Shown here: positions 53,172-58,079 of the stretch, in pieces
Layout of the letters: every line of letters begins with the position of its first letter
Numbering within the stretch: position 1 is the stretch's first letter
Source of the DNA: an uncultured Solobacterium sp.
Lineage (GTDB): Bacteria > Bacillota_I > Bacilli_A > Erysipelotrichales > Erysipelotrichaceae
Length of the DNA: 58,079 nt
Reading direction: 5' to 3'
Assembly (NCBI GenBank): GCA_900552125.1
Contig: URYK01000016.1
Location: 1 to 58,079 of the forward strand
Translations under genes and position numbers: made by a program
Notes under the pieces: model-generated
What the model was told of the DNA's origin: nothing
The model's database searches: none
The model's input: the letters and a program-made list of their open reading frames with translations, nothing else

Positions 53172-56100
53172 ATGAATATCCTTTTACAGGAATTAAATAA
53201 TAATGATGCTTTATTAAGCATAGAAAAAAAAGAAAGTGTACTTGGTAATCTCTCTTATATGGAAGAGGCTTTGTTACTAGCTGCCTATTACAAAAAGAAT
53301 CCTAAAAGATTGCTGATAGTGAAGCCAAATGCTTATACAGCACAAAAACTATATGAGCGATTACAATCTCTATTAAAAGATGATGTATTACTACTAGCTC
53401 TAGAAGAGTCTTTACGTGTAGAAGCTATTGCTGCATCTCCAGAAAGTAAAGCTGTACAAATGGAAGTCATGGCAAAATTGCAGGAAAAAAGTACTTATAT
53501 TGCTATTTTAAATACAGCTGCAGCTATTCGTTTTCTTCCTTCTCCCGAGGTATTTCAAGATCATTGTATTCATATTAAACAAGATATGGAAATTGAATAT
53601 GATAAACTAAAAAAATTATTAATGGAATCAGGCTATGGTCATGTTAGTCGAGTTGACCAGCCTCTATGTTTTGCAGCTCGTGGAGGAATAATAGATGTCT
53701 ATTCAATGAATTATGATCATCCTATACGAATAGAGTTTTTTGATAACATAATTGAAAGTATTCGTTTCTTTGATATTTCAACCCAAAGAACTATCGAGGT
53801 AATTAATGAAGCTATAATTATACCTGCTAATGATTTATTATTTACTGAGAATCAAATCAATGAAATAGTGAATAATGTCCAAAAAGAATTAAAAAAACAA
53901 TTACCTCAACATGACTCTTCTTTACAAAATACTTTAAAAGAGCATGTGGAAGAGGATTTAGATTTAATTAAAAATCGAATGATGGAAAGCAGATTATATA
54001 AATATTATGCTTTTTTGAAAGATAGATTTACGATTTTTAATTATGTTGATAATGCATTAGTCATTCTTTCAAGTATGGAAGAAGTAAATAATCATATAAG
54101 AAATATGCATGAAGAAATGGTTGCTTATTTACAAGAGTTATTCCAAGAAGGGATTAGTTTACATGCATTTGATGTATTTGCTGATTTGAATAGTGTTCTT
54201 AATGATTGTGAAACACTAATGTTCCATGAATTTGTTGATTATAAGAAACCGATAAGTTCTCAAATCATGACAATGACGTTAGGTGATATTAGTCTTGAAA
54301 GAACGATGCAGGAAGTTATTCACCAATCAAGAAATAGAAAGGTATTACTATGTCTAGATGAAAAGGAACAGGATAAGATAAAAAAACTCCTACAACAAGA
54401 TAATATATCTTGGCGTGGGGTTACTGATCAGGATAAATTAGAAATAGGAATACAATTTATTAATGAAAGCTTGCCTGAAGGTTTCACATGTTTAAAGGAA
54501 AATATTAGTGTTTATACTGGAAAAGAGTTATTTCATACAGTTAAAAGAACTACACGTTATAGTAATAAATTTAAAGAAGCAGAAATTCTTCATAATTTCC
54601 AAGAGCTGAATATTGGTGACTATGTGGTTCATAATCAGCATGGAATCGGTAAATATTTAGGCATAGTTAATAAGAAAATTGATGGTGTACATAAAGATTT
54701 TTTACACATTGCTTATAAAGGTGATGATGTATTATTAGTTCCTCTTGAACAATTTAAATTGATAAGAAAATTTGTCTCAAAGGAAGGCGCAAGTCCTAAA
54801 TTGAATAAATTAGGAAGTAATGAATGGGAAAAAACAAAGAAAAAAGTTAGTGAAAAAGTTGCTGAACTTGCGGATCGATTAGTAAAACTATATGCATCTC
54901 GTGATGAAAATATAGGATATGCTTTCTCAAAAGATACACCACTTCAAATACAATTTGAGGAAGATTTTGATTATGATTTAACAGCTGATCAGGATAGAGC
55001 TGTTAGAGAAATTAAACAAGATATGGAATCTTCTAAACCAATGGATCGTTTATTGTGCGGAGATGTTGGTTTTGGAAAAACAGAAGTTGCTGCTAGAGCT
55101 GCATTTAAGGCTGTAGCAGATGGTAAACAAGTAGCCTTTCTATGTCCTACAACAATCTTATCTTTACAGCACTATAATACATTTATTAAACGTTTCCGCA
55201 ACTTTCCAGTTAATATAGCTGTTATCAATCGATTTATAAAGCCATCCGATCAAAAACAACTATTAAATGAATTAAAAGAAGGAAATATTGATATTTTAAT
55301 TGGTACACATCGATTATTATCAAAAGATGTTGTTTTTAAAGATTTAGGATTACTTGTTATTGATGAAGAACAGCGATTTGGAGTAGAGCATAAAGAGAAG
55401 ATAAAAGAGCTAAAAAATAGTGTAGATGTCTTATCATTAAGCGCAACACCAATTCCACGAACATTACAGATGTCTTTGATAGGTATTCGTTCTTTATCTC
55501 AATTAGAAACACCTCCAATGAATCGTATGCCTGTACAGACGTATGTTATAGAAAAAAATTTCCAAATGATTAAAGAAATCATACAGCGTGAATTGGCAAG
55601 AAATGGTCAGGTATTTTACCTCTTTAATAATGTTAAAGAAATATATAATGTCGCAAGAAAATTAAGAGAAGCAATGCCCGAAGTAGAGATTGGAGTGGCT
55701 CATGGACAAATGAGTCGAGAAGATATTGAAGATGTAATGTTACAGTTTACACAAAATAAATATCAGGTTTTAGTATGTACGACTATTATAGAAACTGGAA
55801 TTGATATTCCTAACGCAAATACGATATTAATTGAAGATGCTGATCATTTTGGATTAAGTCAGTTATATCAGATTAAAGGTAGAGTTGGTAGAAGTGATCG
55901 TCTAGCTTATGCTTACTTAATGTATTCTGCACAGAAACAATTAAGTGAAATAGCAATGAAAAGACTAAAATCAATTAAAGAGTTTACACAACTAGGAAGC
56001 GGCTATAAGATTGCGATGAGAGATTTAACCATTCGTGGTGCAGGAGATATGTTAGGTCCTCAGCAAGCAGGATTTATCGATACTGTTGGTATTGACATGT

Positions 56101-56627
56101 ATATTGAAATGTTAAATCAGGCAATTATGGAAAAGAAAGGTGTAAAACCAGAAGTTAAACCACAAATGGCAAACGCTAATGTTAAAGTTGATGCATATAT
56201 TCCAGGCAGTTTTGCGACGGAAGATTATGAAAAAATCACTTTATATCAGCGTATGGAAGATATACATACGAAGAAAGATTTATTGGCCATGATGGATGAA
56301 ATTAAAGATAATTATGGAAAACTACCTAAATCTGTTCAATTATTGTTTGAAAAGAAAAGATTGGATATCTGTATCAATGAACCTCATGTAGATTCTTTCA
56401 AAGAATTACCTAAAATGATAGAGTTGGCATTCACATCAAGCTGGTCTAATTCTATTGATGGAGTTCAATTATTTGAGATGATGACAACAATATCTAAAAA
56501 CATAACTATACGTTATACAAATGGTAAAATTGTTATGAAAATGCCAAAAGTGAAAGACTGGTTATATATCGTAATTGAGGTATTAGAAAGAACGGCAGTA
56601 ATGAAAAAAAAAAAAACTGATGCATAG
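53172..56627 (+). CDS. mfd: Transcription-repair coupling factor
   Basis: This 1151-aa translocase removes stalled RNA polymerase and recruits UvrA. It has a UvrB-like N-terminus (with FAARGGIIDVYS), an RNA polymerase-interaction domain (NIGDYVVHNQHGIGKYLG, about 480) and RecG-like helicase motifs (GDVGFGKTEVA, DEEQRFG). The last codons run through thirteen A (56604-56616), coding KKKK before TDA and the stop; slippage there would change only the last few residues. Confidence 0.96.
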   Translation: MNILLQELNNNDALLSIEKKESVLGNLSYMEEALLLAAYYKKNPKRLLIVKPNAYTAQKLYERLQSLLKDDVLLLALEESLRVEAIAASPESKAVQMEVMAKLQEKSTYIAILNTAAAIRFLPSPEVFQDHCIHIKQDMEIEYDKLKKLLMESGYGHVSRVDQPLCFAARGGIIDVYSMNYDHPIRIEFFDNIIESIRFFDISTQRTIEVINEAIIIPANDLLFTENQINEIVNNVQKELKKQLPQHDSSLQNTLKEHVEEDLDLIKNRMMESRLYKYYAFLKDRFTIFNYVDNALVILSSMEEVNNHIRNMHEEMVAYLQELFQEGISLHAFDVFADLNSVLNDCETLMFHEFVDYKKPISSQIMTMTLGDISLERTMQEVIHQSRNRKVLLCLDEKEQDKIKKLLQQDNISWRGVTDQDKLEIGIQFINESLPEGFTCLKENISVYTGKELFHTVKRTTRYSNKFKEAEILHNFQELNIGDYVVHNQHGIGKYLGIVNKKIDGVHKDFLHIAYKGDDVLLVPLEQFKLIRKFVSKEGASPKLNKLGSNEWEKTKKKVSEKVAELADRLVKLYASRDENIGYAFSKDTPLQIQFEEDFDYDLTADQDRAVREIKQDMESSKPMDRLLCGDVGFGKTEVAARAAFKAVADGKQVAFLCPTTILSLQHYNTFIKRFRNFPVNIAVINRFIKPSDQKQLLNELKEGNIDILIGTHRLLSKDVVFKDLGLLVIDEEQRFGVEHKEKIKELKNSVDVLSLSATPIPRTLQMSLIGIRSLSQLETPPMNRMPVQTYVIEKNFQMIKEIIQRELARNGQVFYLFNNVKEIYNVARKLREAMPEVEIGVAHGQMSREDIEDVMLQFTQNKYQVLVCTTIIETGIDIPNANTILIEDADHFGLSQLYQIKGRVGRSDRLAYAYLMYSAQKQLSEIAMKRLKSIKEFTQLGSGYKIAMRDLTIRGAGDMLGPQQAGFIDTVGIDMYIEMLNQAIMEKKGVKPEVKPQMANANVKVDAYIPGSFATEDYEKITLYQRMEDIHTKKDLLAMMDEIKDNYGKLPKSVQLLFEKKRLDICINEPHVDSFKELPKMIELAFTSSWSNSIDGVQLFEMMTTISKNITIRYTNGKIVMKMPKVKDWLYIVIEVLERTAVMKKKKTDA

Positions 56628-56632
56628 AAAAA

Positions 56633-56678
56633 TAAAAACTGTTATGTTTCGAGATAATCGATTTCATAACAGTTTTTA
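56633..56678. terminator. Bidirectional terminator between mfd and the XRE gene
   Basis: AAAACTGTTATG and CATAACAGTTTT pair perfectly (12 bp) across an 18-base loop containing TCGAGATAATCGA. Confidence 0.8.
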
Positions 56679-56681
56679 AAT

Positions 56682-56924
56682 TTATTGGATTTCCTGATCA
56701 AGCTTTTTAAAAGCATCAGTATCAAAAAATTCCACAAGAGTAATATCCAAACCATCACATATTTTTTTAATAGTAGAGACTGTTGGATTCTTACTTCTTC
56801 CGGAAGTAATATTGCTCAGCGTTGACTGTGTCATACCACACATGATACTTAGCTTATTTAAAGATATACATCTTTCATCACAAAGTTCATGAATTCGCTC
56901 ACAACAAACTTGACCGATTGTCAT
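56682..56924 (-). CDS. XRE-family helix-turn-helix protein
   Basis: This 80-aa single-domain regulator has the helix-turn-helix ISLNKLSIMCGMTQSTLSNITSGRSKNPTV. The short C-terminal helix has LVEFF. It has no sensor domain; a dimeric autoregulator is likely. It is inserted on the minus strand between mfd and the spoVT-like gene, which otherwise tend to be neighbours. Confidence 0.88.
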   Translation of the reverse strand: MTIGQVCCERIHELCDERCISLNKLSIMCGMTQSTLSNITSGRSKNPTVSTIKKICDGLDITLVEFFDTDAFKKLDQEIQ

Positions 56925-57152
56925 GTAAAACCACTCCTAATCTAAAGACAATTATAATTTTAATCATTTTCATAACATAAAGGTTAATTGTATATAGTTA
57001 TAATCATAAAACAAAAATTAATTCTATATAGGTTAAAATATGTATAAAAACAATAAAAAAATACTAATAATTGTTTTTATATTATAATAACTATTCACGT
57101 ATAAAGCAAGAAAACAAGTCAATACTACTTAAAGAAAAGGAGTGTCGATATC
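56925..57152. other. Divergent spacer
   Basis: A+T-rich, with repeated ATAATTATAA-like segments between the XRE and SpoVT-like genes. No clear promoter pair can be fixed; operators for either regulator are possible. Confidence 0.3.
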
Positions 57153-57647
57153 ATGAAGGCTACAGGCATTGTAAGGCGATTAGATGATCTTGGAAGACTT
57201 GTAATACCAAAAGAAATAAGAAAACAATTTCGTATGAAAGAGGGAGATTCTATTGAATTTTTTATAGATAGTGATCGTATCGTTATTCAAAAGCACGATA
57301 TGATGTCTAAACATATAGAAGATATCTTAATTATGTGTGATACACTATATGCTATATATCAAAACAAAGTCTTTTTTTTAATTGATGATCTTCTGTTAAA
57401 GTCTAATCAGAAAGTATATGAACATTTTGTAGATGTTGCAAAAATACATCGTATGAAATCATTTGAGAATGAAAGAGTATTTGAAGATTCAAAAGAACGT
57501 TATAATGGTTTAATTTATCCAGTAACAGCTTTTGGAGACTGGTATGGCTCTTTTATAATTTTATATGATCGAAGAGAACTAGATAAATCTGAATTATATG
57601 CAGTTGAAGCATTTACTCAACTTTTATCTCGCCAACAGCAGCAATAG
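57153..57647 (+). CDS. SpoVT/AbrB-family transcriptional regulator
   Basis: This 164-aa protein starts with the AbrB swapped-hairpin DNA-binding domain (KATGIVRRLDDLGRLVIPKEIRK) and continues into a GAF-like domain (55-160, YPVTAFGDWYGSFIIL), the layout of SpoVT. The place after mfd and before the YabO-like gene matches Bacillus spoVT. Presence does not prove sporulation. Confidence 0.85.
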   Translation: MKATGIVRRLDDLGRLVIPKEIRKQFRMKEGDSIEFFIDSDRIVIQKHDMMSKHIEDILIMCDTLYAIYQNKVFFLIDDLLLKSNQKVYEHFVDVAKIHRMKSFENERVFEDSKERYNGLIYPVTAFGDWYGSFIILYDRRELDKSELYAVEAFTQLLSRQQQQ

Positions 57648-57681
57648 ATGGTAAAATCATCTATAGAGGTGAGTATGGATA

Positions 57682-57975
57682 ATGCGATTAGATAAATATT
57701 TAAAAACAGCACGTATTTTGAAAAGAAGAACTGTTTCAAAAGAATTAGCTGATCAGCAGCGTGTGTATGTGAATGGCAAAATAGCAAAGCCATCTACAGA
57801 TGTAAAAGTAGGAGATATTATTAAAGTTATATTCGGTTATCGAGAACTAACAGTAAAAGTTATGATGATACAGAAACAGGCTAATAAAAATGATGCTTCA
57901 CTAATGTTTGAAGTAATTGAAGAAAAACTAATTAAAAAAGAAGAAACAAAAGATATTCTAGAAAGTGAACTATAG
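57682..57975 (+). CDS. rqcP: S4-domain RNA-binding protein RqcP (YabO-like)
   Basis: This 97-aa protein has the S4 domain (MRLDKYLKTARILKRRTVSKEL, QRVYVNGKIAKPS). RqcP stabilises tRNA in the ribosome during RqcH-driven alanine tailing of stalled chains. The order mfd-spoVT-rqcP supports the call; Hsp15 is a near relative. Confidence 0.85.
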   Translation: MRLDKYLKTARILKRRTVSKELADQQRVYVNGKIAKPSTDVKVGDIIKVIFGYRELTVKVMMIQKQANKNDASLMFEVIEEKLIKKEETKDILESEL

Positions 57976-57988
57976 AATATCTTTTTTG
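57951..57988 (+). terminator. Terminator after rqcP
   Basis: AGATATTCTA and TAGAATATCT form a perfect 10-bp stem overlapping the stop codon, followed by six T. Confidence 0.85.
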
Positions 57989-58024
57989 TTCTATCTGAAA
58001 GAGAAGTATCATAAAATACATTGA

Positions 58025-58079
58025 ATGAAATAGGCGAAGTCTAAAGACCTCGCCCCTTCCCGAACCGTACGGGCACCTT
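58025..58079 (-). mobile_element. 3' end of a group II intron, cut by the window edge
   Basis: On the minus strand, the edge reads GGTGCCCGTACGGTTCGGGA, the 3' arm of domain V. It is followed by domain VI: GGCGAGGTC-TTTA-GACTTCGCC (58033-58054), with an A 7 bases before the end. The intron would end in TTTCAT at 58025 (an AY end). The body and its reverse transcriptase lie outside the window. Confidence 0.75.

Overview
The window looks like chromosome from a low-G+C Firmicute, most plausibly an Erysipelotrichia-type gut bacterium; this is inferred from base composition, gene order and gene content, not from a search. It spans the replication origin. On the left of the origin, dnaA, dnaN, yaaA, recF, gyrB, gyrA, serS, an SRP RNA, tadA, dnaX, ybaB and recR run on the minus strand. 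On the right, rpmH, rnpA, yidC, khpB, pth, mfd, a spoVT-like gene and rqcP run on the plus strand, so most genes point away from oriC. Two perfect ParB-binding parS sites flank the origin on the left, but no parA or parB is present.

Layout. 1-4.0 kb is an accessory stretch: a BlaI/BlaR1-like repressor-sensor pair with small secreted proteins, a 113-bp non-coding element with ISL3-like ends inside a terminator, and a decayed serine resolvase. 4.0-11.2 kb is a minus-strand set: nitroreductase, tcdA, miaA, mutL, mutS. 11.3-13.0 kb holds a RodA/FtsW gene, then a promoter, a three-way-junction leader RNA and an unlisted 43-residue membrane peptide. 13.0-30.8 kb is a peptidase and PTS region. 31-32.8 kb holds NAD kinase, a CYTH protein and a DUF1294 protein. 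32.8-46.5 kb is the replication and housekeeping block, 46.5-47.6 kb is oriC, and 47.6-58 kb is the right arm. The last 55 bases are the 3' end of a group II intron on the minus strand.

The most interesting system lies at 13.1-30.8 kb. A palindrome, TTTCCTA-N4-TAGGAAA, occurs at five places, with a sixth degenerate copy. Each copy is centred 43-44 bp upstream of the centre of a -10 hexamer, and each promoter has a short leader. The six promoters serve two M42 peptidases; a PTS EIIC plus GrdB-related protein; a PRD-type regulator plus RDD protein; a YitT protein; PepF plus an M19 dipeptidase; and a six-gene operon of PTS EIIA, EIIB, glycosylasparaginase, M20 peptidase, CutC and M81 protein. 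The PTS subunits are split over about 10 kb but appear to be reunited by this shared operator. The encoded MtlR/LicR-like regulator is the obvious candidate activator. The inferred role is uptake of a phosphorylated sugar-linked amino acid or peptide and its complete breakdown in the cytoplasm.

Several genes carry visible lesions: an in-frame TAA in a secreted protein, a stop plus frameshift in the resolvase, and a probable one-base A-run frameshift at the start of a TPR-GGDEF protein. These could be real or sequencing errors.
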